NCBI GenBank assembly: GCA_946480845.1
Contig: CAMLLJ010000183.1
Coordinates: 1-5,498, forward strand
DNA: 5,498 nt
Reading direction: 5' to 3'
DNA from: an uncultured Gemmatimonadota bacterium
GTDB lineage: Bacteria > Gemmatimonadota > Gemmatimonadetes > Gemmatimonadales > GWC2-71-9
Positions 1 to 5,359 of the stretch are shown here, one piece after another. The position numbers and the translations under genes are program-made. Each line of letters starts with the position of its first letter. Within the stretch, counting starts at the first letter, position 1. A model generated the notes under the pieces. That model saw only the letters and a list, made by a program, of their open reading frames with translations, was not told the origin of the DNA and did no database searches.

Positions 1-32
1 CAGGAATGACGACCGGTTACTTTCGGAGTGCG

Positions 33-827
33 ATGAGCGAGCACGACTCCCCAGCCGCGACCACCCGGCCCCTGCCGGTGCTGACGCTGCCGGAACCCCG
101 GCGGAGCGCCTGGGGGCTCGTCGCGTCCATCGCCGTGCACGGCGCGCTGATCCTGCTGGTCGTGGGCGGGGTCATCGGCGGCACCGAACGGCTGCGCGTG
201 GCGGGCGGCAGCGGGCCCGGCGCCACGGGCGGCGGTGGTGGCGGGGGAGGCCGCGTCTCGTATATTGAGCTACCTCCCGTGGGCGCCTCGGCGCCCGCCG
301 CGGCCCCGGTGGCGGAGACGCCGCCAGTCGTGACTCCACCAGTCGAAGACACCCCGGTCGCCACGCCGGTTCCACCGCCTGAGGCCACGGACGTCGCCGC
401 GGCGGCGATGCCGCGCGCCGACTCGGCGGCCACCAGCGGCACCGGTCAGGGCACCGGGAGCGGGGCGGACAGCGGCACCGGCGGGGGCGCGGGAGGCGGC
501 ACCGGGCCTGGCAATGGGCTCGGCGTCGGTCCCGGCTCGGGCGGCGACAGCACCGACATCGCGCCGCCGCAGCTGCGCAACTGGGTGCCGCCGATGGAGC
601 GCCCCCCGAAGGAGCTCCGCGGCCGCACCATCCGGGTGACCTTCTGGGTCTCCGCCGACGGGCGGGTGGACAAGTTCGAGACCGATCCCGAGATCGAGGA
701 CCGGGACTACCTCGAGAAGTTCTCCGAGATCGTGATGAAGACCCGGTTCCGCCCGGCGCGCACCCGCGCCGGCGTCCCGGTGGCGGTCGTCTTCCCGATG
801 GACTTCATTCTCGCGACCGGAAGCTGA
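33..827 (+). CDS. TonB-like protein: one membrane anchor, Gly/Pro-rich linker, TonB C-terminal domain
   Basis: A 264-residue protein with the layout of TonB-family energy transducers. It has a short cytoplasmic N-terminus, one membrane segment (about residues 27-49, around SIAVHGALILLVVGGVIGG), a run of eight glycines (66-73), a Pro/Val/Ala-rich stretch (about 81-117), a Gly/Ser/Thr-rich stretch (about 135-172) and a compact C-terminal domain (about 178-261). That domain carries IRVTFWVSADGRVDKF and a closing TRFRPARTRAGVPVAV...MDFIL, the pattern of TonB C-terminal domains. TonB proteins link the inner-membrane proton force to outer-membrane receptors. No ExbB, ExbD or receptor gene is visible here, so this could be a structural or envelope relative. 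The usual Tyr-Pro before the domain is replaced by NWVPPMERPP. I chose ATG 33 because GGAG lies at 25-28; an in-frame ATG at 6 would add nine residues and has AGGA directly abutting it. The family is fairly sure, the role is not. Confidence 0.8.
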   Translation: MSEHDSPAATTRPLPVLTLPEPRRSAWGLVASIAVHGALILLVVGGVIGGTERLRVAGGSGPGATGGGGGGGGRVSYIELPPVGASAPAAAPVAETPPVVTPPVEDTPVATPVPPPEATDVAAAAMPRADSAATSGTGQGTGSGADSGTGGGAGGGTGPGNGLGVGPGSGGDSTDIAPPQLRNWVPPMERPPKELRGRTIRVTFWVSADGRVDKFETDPEIEDRDYLEKFSEIVMKTRFRPARTRAGVPVAVVFPMDFILATGS

Positions 828-855
828 CATCCCCTGTTCACCCTCTGACATCCCC
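824..855. repeat. 11-bp direct repeat in the TonB-like / permease junction
   Basis: CTGACATCCCC occurs at 824-834 and again at 845-855, a 21-bp period. The first copy contains the TGA stop of the TonB-like gene and the second ends three bases before the permease ATG. The junction has no recognisable Shine-Dalgarno sequence. It may be a local duplication or a binding site; nothing distinguishes these. Confidence 0.5.
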
Positions 856-857
856 GG

Positions 858-2342
858 ATGAACCAACTCTTCCAGCGCAAGCCGATCGCCGAGCTGGTGG
901 TGGACTCCGATGCGCCCAACTCCCTCAGGCGGGAGCTCGGCGCGGGCGACCTCATCATGCTCTCCATCGGCGCAGTCATCGGCGCCGGCATCTTCTCCTC
1001 CATCGGCACGGCCGCGGCCGGCGAGCTGCGGCCGACCGGCGAAGTGGTCCGCTACGGCGCCGGTCCCGCGCTGATCCTCTCGTTCGTGCTGCTGGGCGTG
1101 GTGTGCGGGCTGGCCGCGCTCTGCTACGCCGAGCTGGCCGCGATGATCCCCCAGGCGGGCAGTGCATATGCGTACTCCTACGCGACGCTGGGCGAGTTCG
1201 TGGCCTGGATCATCGGGTGGGACCTGATCCTCGAGTACGCGGTGGGCAACGTGGCCGTGGCGATCGCCTGGAGCGGGTACTTCAATTCACTGCTCACCGG
1301 GTTCGGCATCCATCTCCCCGACTGGCTGACCCACGGCTATCGCACCGCGCTCCTCAGCGCCGACCCCGCGATCCACGGCCTGCTGCAGACGGCGCCGCGC
1401 ATCGCCGGGGTTCCCTTCATCCTCAACATTCCCGCCGCGCTCATCGTGCTGTTCGTGACCGCCCTCCTCGCCATCGGCGTCCGGGAGAGCGTCCGCGCCA
1501 ACAACATCATGGTGGTGATCAAGCTGCTGGTGCTGGGGATGTTCGTGGTGGTGGGGGCGATGCACATCGACCCCGCCAACTATGTCCCGTTCGCGCCCAA
1601 CGGCTGGCGCGGGATCCACCAGGGCGCCGCGATCGTCTTCTTCGCGTACATCGGCTTCGACGCGATCTCGACGGCCGCCGAGGAGACGAAGAACCCGCAG
1701 CGCAACATGCCGATCGGCATCCTGGGCGGCCTCGCGATCTGCACGCTGATCTACGTGATCGTGGGCGCCGTGGCGACGGGGCTGGTGCCGTACCAGGAGC
1801 TGCGTGGCGCCGACCCGCTCGCCAAGGCGCTCCAGATGGCCGGGCTCGCGACCGCGAGCTGGATCGTGGCGGCCGGTGCGGTCGTCTCGCTCACGGCCGT
1901 CCTGCTGGTGTTCCAGTACGGCCAGCCGCGCATCTTCCTCGCCATGGCGCGGGACGGCCTGCTGCCGCCCTGGGCCGCGCGGGTGCACCCGAAGTACCGC
2001 ACGCCGTGGGCGGCGACCATCGTCACCGGCCTGGTGGTCGCGGCGGGGTCGCTGGTGGCGGACGAGAACGAGATCTACGACCTCACCAACATCGGGACGC
2101 TCGCGGCCTTCGCCATCGTCTGCATCGGGGTGCTGGTGCTCCGGATCAAGGAGCCGGAGCGCCCGCGGCCCTTCAGGGTGCCGTTCGTGTGGGTAGTGAC
2201 GCTGGCGGGAGCGGGGGCGTGTCTCTACGTGATGAAGGGCCTGCCGGTGCATGCGTGGGAGCGGTTCGGCATCTGGCTGGCACTCGGACTGGCCCTCTAC
2301 TTCGCCTACGGGTACCGGCACAGCAAGCTGCGGCGGCGCTAA
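858..2342 (+). CDS. APC-superfamily amino acid permease, cationic amino acid transporter (CAT) type
   Basis: A 494-residue polytopic inner-membrane protein (about 12-13 helices) expected to import amino acids by cation symport or exchange. CAT-type hallmarks appear in order. The N-terminus resembles the family's short cytoplasmic lead (FQRKPIAEL), then helix 1 has GAVIGAGIF (38-46), whose unwound glycine-rich segment binds the substrate backbone in this fold. Next come CYAELAAMIPQAGSAYAYSY (89-108) and GWDLILEY (120-127). Further on are FFAYIGFDAISTAAEETKNP, then GQPRIFLAMARDGLLP and VHPKYRTPWAA, and finally LTNIGTLAAFAIV and a KEPERPRPFRVP loop before the last helices. Length is slightly above the 460-480 usual for bacterial members, partly from a longer loop after helix 1 (about 51-70). 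It lies 30 bp after the TonB-like gene and may share its transcript. No clear Shine-Dalgarno precedes ATG 858, but the N-terminal match supports that start. The exact substrate (cationic, branched or broad) cannot be told. Confidence 0.93.
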   Translation: MNQLFQRKPIAELVVDSDAPNSLRRELGAGDLIMLSIGAVIGAGIFSSIGTAAAGELRPTGEVVRYGAGPALILSFVLLGVVCGLAALCYAELAAMIPQAGSAYAYSYATLGEFVAWIIGWDLILEYAVGNVAVAIAWSGYFNSLLTGFGIHLPDWLTHGYRTALLSADPAIHGLLQTAPRIAGVPFILNIPAALIVLFVTALLAIGVRESVRANNIMVVIKLLVLGMFVVVGAMHIDPANYVPFAPNGWRGIHQGAAIVFFAYIGFDAISTAAEETKNPQRNMPIGILGGLAICTLIYVIVGAVATGLVPYQELRGADPLAKALQMAGLATASWIVAAGAVVSLTAVLLVFQYGQPRIFLAMARDGLLPPWAARVHPKYRTPWAATIVTGLVVAAGSLVADENEIYDLTNIGTLAAFAIVCIGVLVLRIKEPERPRPFRVPFVWVVTLAGAGACLYVMKGLPVHAWERFGIWLALGLALYFAYGYRHSKLRRR

Positions 2343-2345
2343 GCC

Positions 2346-2364
2346 GCGCCGCCGGCCGGCGCGC
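2346..2364. terminator. Possible G/C-only hairpin between convergent genes
   Basis: The 24 bases between the permease stop (TAA, 2340-2342) and the kinase stop (2367-2369) are all G or C and contain an imperfect palindrome: GCGC plus GCCGG (2346-2349, 2351-2355) against CCGGC plus GCGC (2356-2364), with C2350 bulged. The innermost bases must form the loop. It could slow or end transcription from both sides, but there is no T-tract on either strand, so it is not a canonical intrinsic terminator. Confidence 0.35.
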
Positions 2365-2366
2365 CG

Positions 2367-3260
2367 TCAGCCCAGCCCGGCGGCCATCCTGATCGCGCCG
2401 CTCACGGCATCCACCGCCCCGGCGCCCACGGTGATGCCGTGCTTCGCGAGCCGGTCCTGCACGGCGGCGCGGAACGTCGCGTCGTTGAGCAGCCCGCCGG
2501 AGAGGGCGACCGGCACCGCATCACCTTCCATCCGTTTCCGGATCGAGACCACGAGCTGCGCAAGCTCCTCGGCGGCGTAGTGCACGATCGCGGAGGCGAC
2601 GGCATCGCCCGCCGCAGCCTCGGCGAGCACGTGCGAGGCGAGCGAAGCCACCTCGGCCGGCCCGGCGGTGGCGGTCCAGCGGACCAGCGCGTTGAAGTCC
2701 TCGCTCCGGGTGGCCGCCGCCAGGCGGCTCGACAGCCCGGTCTCCGCGCCCCGGCAATCGAGTGCCCGGCTCACGGCACCGAGCGCGGCGCGCCCGATCG
2801 CGTAGCCGCTCCCTTCGTCACCCATCTGCCACCCGTAGCCGCCGGCGCGGTACTCGGTGCCCGCCGCGTCGCGGCCGACGGCGATGCTCCCGGTGCCCGC
2901 GCTGAGGACGATGCCCGCGCCGCCGCTGAGCGCCCCCTCCAGCGCGATGGCGATGTCCGTGGTCACCACCACCTTCCGGGCGAACCCCTCGCCGCGGAGT
3001 GCCTGCTGCAGCTCGCGCGCCTCGGTCTCTCGGCCCGCGCCGGCGACACCGGCGACCAGCACGTCGGCGGTCAGCTCGCCCGCGGCGGAGAGCGCGCGCC
3101 GCACCGTGTCCGCGATGGTGGTCGCCGAGACGAGCGAGCGTCCGGGACGCACGGCGGAGCCCGGCCCTTCCGCGCGGCCCACGATGGCGCCGCCTCGGCT
3201 CACGGCGACGCTGGTCCGCGTGCCGCCGCCATCCACGCCGATCAGCACCGGGTCGCTCAT
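2367..3260 (-). CDS. BadF/BadG/BcrA/BcrD-family sugar kinase, probable N-acetylglucosamine (or N-acetylmuramic acid) kinase
   Basis: A 297-residue cytoplasmic kinase of the ASKHA (actin/Hsp70/hexokinase) fold. The first phosphate loop is IGVDGGGTRTSV (7-18). TTDIAIALEGA (100-110) supplies an Asp (D102) at the position expected for the catalytic base. The second phosphate loop is IVLSAGTGSIAVG (117-129), followed by GYGWQMGDEGSGYAIG (141-156), characteristic of the eukaryotic-type GlcNAc kinase/BadF group. VALSGGLL (251-258) is the adenosine-side motif. Length near 300 fits sugar kinases, not the activase subunits of 2-hydroxyacyl-CoA dehydratases, and no CxxC-type cluster ligands are seen. 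Known relatives phosphorylate GlcNAc, glucosamine or, as in Clostridium MurK, both MurNAc and GlcNAc. The ATG overlaps the symporter's TGA (ATGA, 3260-3257) and AAGGA lies 7 nt upstream, which fixes this start and implies coupled translation. The family is sure; the substrate is inferred from family and neighbour. Confidence 0.88.
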   Translation of the reverse strand: MSDPVLIGVDGGGTRTSVAVSRGGAIVGRAEGPGSAVRPGRSLVSATTIADTVRRALSAAGELTADVLVAGVAGAGRETEARELQQALRGEGFARKVVVTTDIAIALEGALSGGAGIVLSAGTGSIAVGRDAAGTEYRAGGYGWQMGDEGSGYAIGRAALGAVSRALDCRGAETGLSSRLAAATRSEDFNALVRWTATAGPAEVASLASHVLAEAAAGDAVASAIVHYAAEELAQLVVSIRKRMEGDAVPVALSGGLLNDATFRAAVQDRLAKHGITVGAGAVDAVSGAIRMAAGLG

Positions 3261-4738
3261 GCCACTATCCTTTGTTGCGGATGCGCGAGGCTCGCGACCG
3301 TCTCCGGCGCGACGCCGAGCAGCGTGCCGAGCGGCACGTACCATGGCCAGGCCAGGCGCCCGAACGGCGCCAGCCACTCGAGGCCGGGGCGCTCGGCGAG
3401 CTGGCGGGCGAAGACCACGACCAGCATGCAGGCGAGGGTGACGCCGACCGCGATGATCACGTCGCGGCCCGTCGCCTTTGACCACCGGCCCGCGAGCATG
3501 TAGGTGCCGAGCAGCGCGCCGTAGGTGATCGACGCGATGGAGAGCGCTAGCACGACGACCGGCGTATCGGTGCCCGAGGCGAACTGGTGGAAGAAGAGCG
3601 CCGCCGCGATCAGCGCGCCGCCCCACGCGAGCGAGAACGTGCGCCCCACGCGCAGCAGGTGGGCCGGGTCGGTGCGGCCGGTCCACGAGGCGTAGATGTC
3701 GTGCGTCACCGAGGACGCGAGGGCGTTGATCGAGGAGCTGATCGTGCTCATCGCGGCGGCCAGAATGCCGGCCACGACGAGGCCGGCGAGGCCGCGGGGC
3801 AGGTGCTCCACGATGAAGCGGGGAAAGACGCTGTCGCCCGGCAGCGATTCGGGCGCGAAGCCGGCGGCCCAGATCGCCGATCCCACCAGCAGGAAGAGCA
3901 GGAACTGGAGCGCGACGACGACGCCCGAGCCGACCAGCGCGCGCTGGGCATCACGCAGCGAGCGCGTGGCCAGCAGGCGCTGGACGATGAGGTGGTCGGT
4001 GCCGTGCGACGCGGCGGACAGCATCGCCCCGCCCACGAGGCCGCCCAGCAGCGTGTAGGTCGAGGTGAGGTTCACCGTCGGATCGACGACCCGGAGCTTG
4101 CCGGCGGCTGCGGCGAGGTCGAGCGCGGCGCCCGCTCCCCCGGCCAGGTCCCAGGCGATGAGCAGTGCCGCAATCCCGCCGGTCACATACACCACGAGCT
4201 GCACGACGTCCGCCCAGACGACGGCCTTGAGCCCGCCGAACCAGGTGTAGACCAGCGTCACCAGGCCCATGGCCAGGATCGCCACCGGCACGCTCCAGCC
4301 GGTGAGGATGGCGAGGGGAATCGCACCGGCGAAGATCCGCACCCCGTCGCCGAGGAACCGCGTGACCATGAAGATCACCGAGACGACGCGCCGCGACCCC
4401 ACGCCGAAGCGCGACTCGAGCCGGGTGTACGCCGTCTCCTGCGTGCCGCTGAAGTAGCCGGGCAGCAGCCACAGGGCGACGCCGAACCGTCCGATGAAGT
4501 AACCGAAGGAGAGCTGGAGGAAGGTCAGGTCCGAGCGCGCGCCGATTCCCGGCACGGAGATCACCGTGAGCGCCGACGTCTCCGTCGCCACGATCGACAG
4601 CAGCACGGCCCAGGCCGGCAGGTCGCGCGCGCCGAGGAAGTAGTCGCCGGCCGTCGCCTGCCTGCGCGTCGCCCAGGCGCCGATGCCGAGCGTGAGGGCG
4701 AAGTAGATGAGGATGACGGCGAGGTCGACTGGGTGCAT
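3257..4738 (-). CDS. Sodium:solute symporter (SSS family), likely sugar or amino-sugar importer
   Basis: A 493-residue inner-membrane protein of about 13 helices, the usual size for the SSS family, which uses the sodium gradient to import sugars, vitamins, amino acids or organic anions. Seen in order: first helix DLAVILIYFALTLGIGAWA (5-23); the GDYFLGARDLPAWAVLLSIV stretch (31-50) running into ATETSALTVISVPG, the unwound first core helix; YTWFGGLKAVVWADVVQ (164-180), a family signature; GTDHLIVQRLLATRSLRDAQ (246-265); and GILAAAMSTISSSINALASS followed by VTHDIY (324-349), whose Ser/Thr-rich helix provides the sodium site in characterised members. It overlaps the kinase gene by four bases, so import coupled to phosphorylation is the likely logic. 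The ATG at 4738 gives a normal N-terminus, but no Shine-Dalgarno precedes it and the repeat-rich segment begins immediately upstream. Its promoter is not evident. Substrate is inferred only from the kinase: GlcNAc, MurNAc, a muropeptide-derived sugar or another hexose. Confidence 0.92.
   Translation of the reverse strand: MHPVDLAVILIYFALTLGIGAWATRRQATAGDYFLGARDLPAWAVLLSIVATETSALTVISVPGIGARSDLTFLQLSFGYFIGRFGVALWLLPGYFSGTQETAYTRLESRFGVGSRRVVSVIFMVTRFLGDGVRIFAGAIPLAILTGWSVPVAILAMGLVTLVYTWFGGLKAVVWADVVQLVVYVTGGIAALLIAWDLAGGAGAALDLAAAAGKLRVVDPTVNLTSTYTLLGGLVGGAMLSAASHGTDHLIVQRLLATRSLRDAQRALVGSGVVVALQFLLFLLVGSAIWAAGFAPESLPGDSVFPRFIVEHLPRGLAGLVVAGILAAAMSTISSSINALASSVTHDIYASWTGRTDPAHLLRVGRTFSLAWGGALIAAALFFHQFASGTDTPVVVLALSIASITYGALLGTYMLAGRWSKATGRDVIIAVGVTLACMLVVVFARQLAERPGLEWLAPFGRLAWPWYVPLGTLLGVAPETVASLAHPQQRIVA
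3268..3272 (-). promoter_or_regulatory. Shine-Dalgarno of the sugar kinase, inside the symporter's last codons
   Basis: On the minus strand AAGGA sits 7 nt before the kinase ATG, embedded in the codons for the symporter tail (Gln-Gln-Arg-Ile-Val-Ala-stop). The local use of CAA CAA AGG ATA, A-rich and uncommon in this gene, suggests the end of the symporter is shaped by the need for this site. It rules out longer upstream starts for the kinase. Confidence 0.75.
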
Positions 4739-4772
4739 GCGAGGGTCAGGGATCAGGGCCCGGGATCAGGGA

Positions 4773-4789
4773 CTGGTGGCTGGTGGCTG
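4773..4789. repeat. Short tandem repeat, CTGGTGG unit
   Basis: CTGGTGG is repeated twice and followed by CTG, giving 2.4 copies of a 7-base unit directly next to the second GGGATCAGGG copy. It lies in the leader of the symporter and is a candidate for slippage-driven length variation. No coding function is apparent. Confidence 0.55.
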
Positions 4790-4802
4790 TGGATGCGTCC
4801 TC

Positions 4803-4845
4803 AAAAAAATTGCGGGGGACAGAGAAGCTCGCTTCCCGTCCCCCG
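4803..4845 (-). terminator. Rho-independent terminator of the iron-sulfur carrier gene
   Basis: On the minus strand CGGGGGAC (4820-4813) pairs over eight bases with GTCCCCCG, read at 4845-4838. Inside is a second four-pair stem (4824-4827 with 4832-4835) capped by a four-base loop. The hairpin is followed by GCAA-type bases and seven T's (4809-4803). It begins about 31 nt after the carrier's stop codon. The T-tract lies on the minus-strand side only, so it acts in that direction. It also separates the carrier from the symporter, implying the latter has another promoter or depends on read-through. Confidence 0.85.
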
Positions 4846-4876
4846 TTGCCAGACGATCAAGCCTGACCCCTGATCC

Positions 4877-5245
4877 CTATGCCGTGAAACTGCTCCCGCA
4901 CCCGCACCCGCCCGTTGCGTTCGGGTTGCTAAACGTGAACCCCGAGCCCTGCATCGAGCTGACGTAGTCGATCGTGACGCCGTTCAGGTACTGCGCGCTG
5001 AAGCCGTCCACGAAGACGCGCACACCGTTGAGGTCGAGCGTCATGTCGTCCTCCACCGCGCGCTCCTCGATGTTGAGGCTGTACTTGAAGCCGGAGCAGC
5101 CGCCCGGGAGCACGCTCACGCGGAGGCCCGCCGACTCGGCCGGCACCTGCTCCGCCTCGATGAACTTCCTGACCTCATCGGCTGCCCGGTCGGAAAGCGT
5201 CACGCTCAGTCCGCTGGGCGCCGTCTGGGGCTCGATACCGCTCAT
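4877..5245 (-). CDS. erpA: A-type iron-sulfur carrier protein (IscA/ErpA/HesB family)
   Basis: A 122-residue cytoplasmic protein that accepts iron-sulfur clusters from a scaffold and hands them to target enzymes. The three cluster-binding cysteines are present: Cys50 in VLPGGCSGFKYSL, and Cys114 and Cys116 in NPNATGGCGCGSSF, with 63 residues between the first two, as in the family. SVTLSDRAADEVRKFI (14-29) is the usual start of the domain and YLNGVTIDY (86-94) its usual late core. The C-terminal NPNAT..CGCGSSF resembles E. coli ErpA more than IscA, hence the symbol, but IscA or SufA roles cannot be excluded. ATG 5245 is chosen because GGAG lies 6 nt upstream and the promoter at 5276-5304 rules out the in-frame ATG at 5335; ATG 5257 would add four residues. 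It looks monocistronic, with its own promoter and terminator, and no isc or suf genes lie beside it. Confidence 0.93.
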   Translation of the reverse strand: MSGIEPQTAPSGLSVTLSDRAADEVRKFIEAEQVPAESAGLRVSVLPGGCSGFKYSLNIEERAVEDDMTLDLNGVRVFVDGFSAQYLNGVTIDYVSSMQGSGFTFSNPNATGGCGCGSSFTA

Positions 5246-5251
5246 GTCCTG

Positions 5252-5255
5252 CTCC
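5252..5255 (-). promoter_or_regulatory. Shine-Dalgarno deciding the iron-sulfur carrier start
   Basis: GGAG on the minus strand, followed by six bases and then ATG at 5245. The competing ATG at 5257 overlaps this site and itself has only a weak purine run upstream (GGTCGGGA), so 5245 is the better start. Confidence 0.6.
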
Positions 5256-5275
5256 ATTGGAAAAGTCCCGACCGG

Positions 5276-5304
5276 AAGGTAGACAGCCGGGAAAGTGAAG
5301 TCAA
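5276..5304 (-). promoter_or_regulatory. Sigma-70-type promoter of the iron-sulfur carrier gene
   Basis: On the minus strand TTGACT (5304-5299) and TACCTT (5281-5276) are separated by exactly 17 bases, a near-ideal housekeeping arrangement in an otherwise very GC-rich context. Transcription would start near 5269, leaving a leader of about 24 nt that includes the GGAG site. No operator-like palindrome for an iron-sulfur regulator is evident over it. Confidence 0.75.
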
Positions 5305-5359
5305 CGCGGCACGGCGCTAACTGCCTGTGGCGCAAGCAGAAGCATGCCGGGACCGGGTG

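Larger units (their letters stand above)
4742..4878. repeat. GGGATCAGGG-type repeats as inverted arms around the terminator
   Basis: The left arm has GGGTCAGGGATCAGGG from 4743 and two copies of GGGATCAGGG (4749-4758 and 4762-4771). The right arm has CCTGACCCCTGATCCCT (4862-4878). AGGGATCAGGG at 4748-4758 is perfectly complementary, over 11 bases, to 4868-4878. The right arm starts inside the iron-sulfur carrier's stop codon and the left arm ends four bases before the symporter's ATG, so together they span nearly the whole intergenic gap with the terminator between. No transposase gene or clear target duplication is seen. It may be a small dispersed intergenic repeat of this lineage. Confidence 0.6.

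Noticed and set aside
6..32. Alternative start of the TonB-like gene at ATG 6, and a TACTTT (18-23) that resembles a -10 element
   Set aside because: ATG 33 has a GGAG upstream while AGGA touches ATG 6 with no spacing. The -35 region for TACTTT lies outside the window, so no promoter can be supported.
1103..2392. Second plus-strand frame (429 codons) and a minus-strand frame (1287-2321) over the permease
   Set aside because: Both are Arg/Pro/His-rich shadows; the permease frame has clear transmembrane helices and CAT motifs.
2439..3503. Long plus-strand open frame (354 codons) antisense to the kinase and symporter end
   Set aside because: Composition is Arg/Gly/Ala/His-rich with no domain pattern, as expected for a shadow of a GC-rich gene; the minus-strand kinase has every family motif.
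3261..3686. In-frame extension of the kinase reading frame up to 3686 (142 extra residues)
   Set aside because: The extension overlaps the symporter, is Arg/Pro/Ala-rich without family match, and the kinase motifs begin right at the ATG at 3260, which has a good Shine-Dalgarno.
3587..4873. Long plus-strand open frame (428 codons) antisense to the symporter
   Set aside because: The product is a hydrophilic Arg/Asp/Glu/His-rich string with no family features, a typical opposite-strand shadow of a membrane protein gene, and it runs through the terminator and repeats.
4742..4878. CRISPR array or complete insertion sequence at the repeats
   Set aside because: The units are about 10 bases with no regular unique spacers, there is no transposase frame, and no target-site duplication is evident.
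5246..5335. N-terminal extension of the iron-sulfur carrier from ATG 5335
   Set aside because: It would start upstream of the promoter hexamers and adds 30 residues absent from this compact family.
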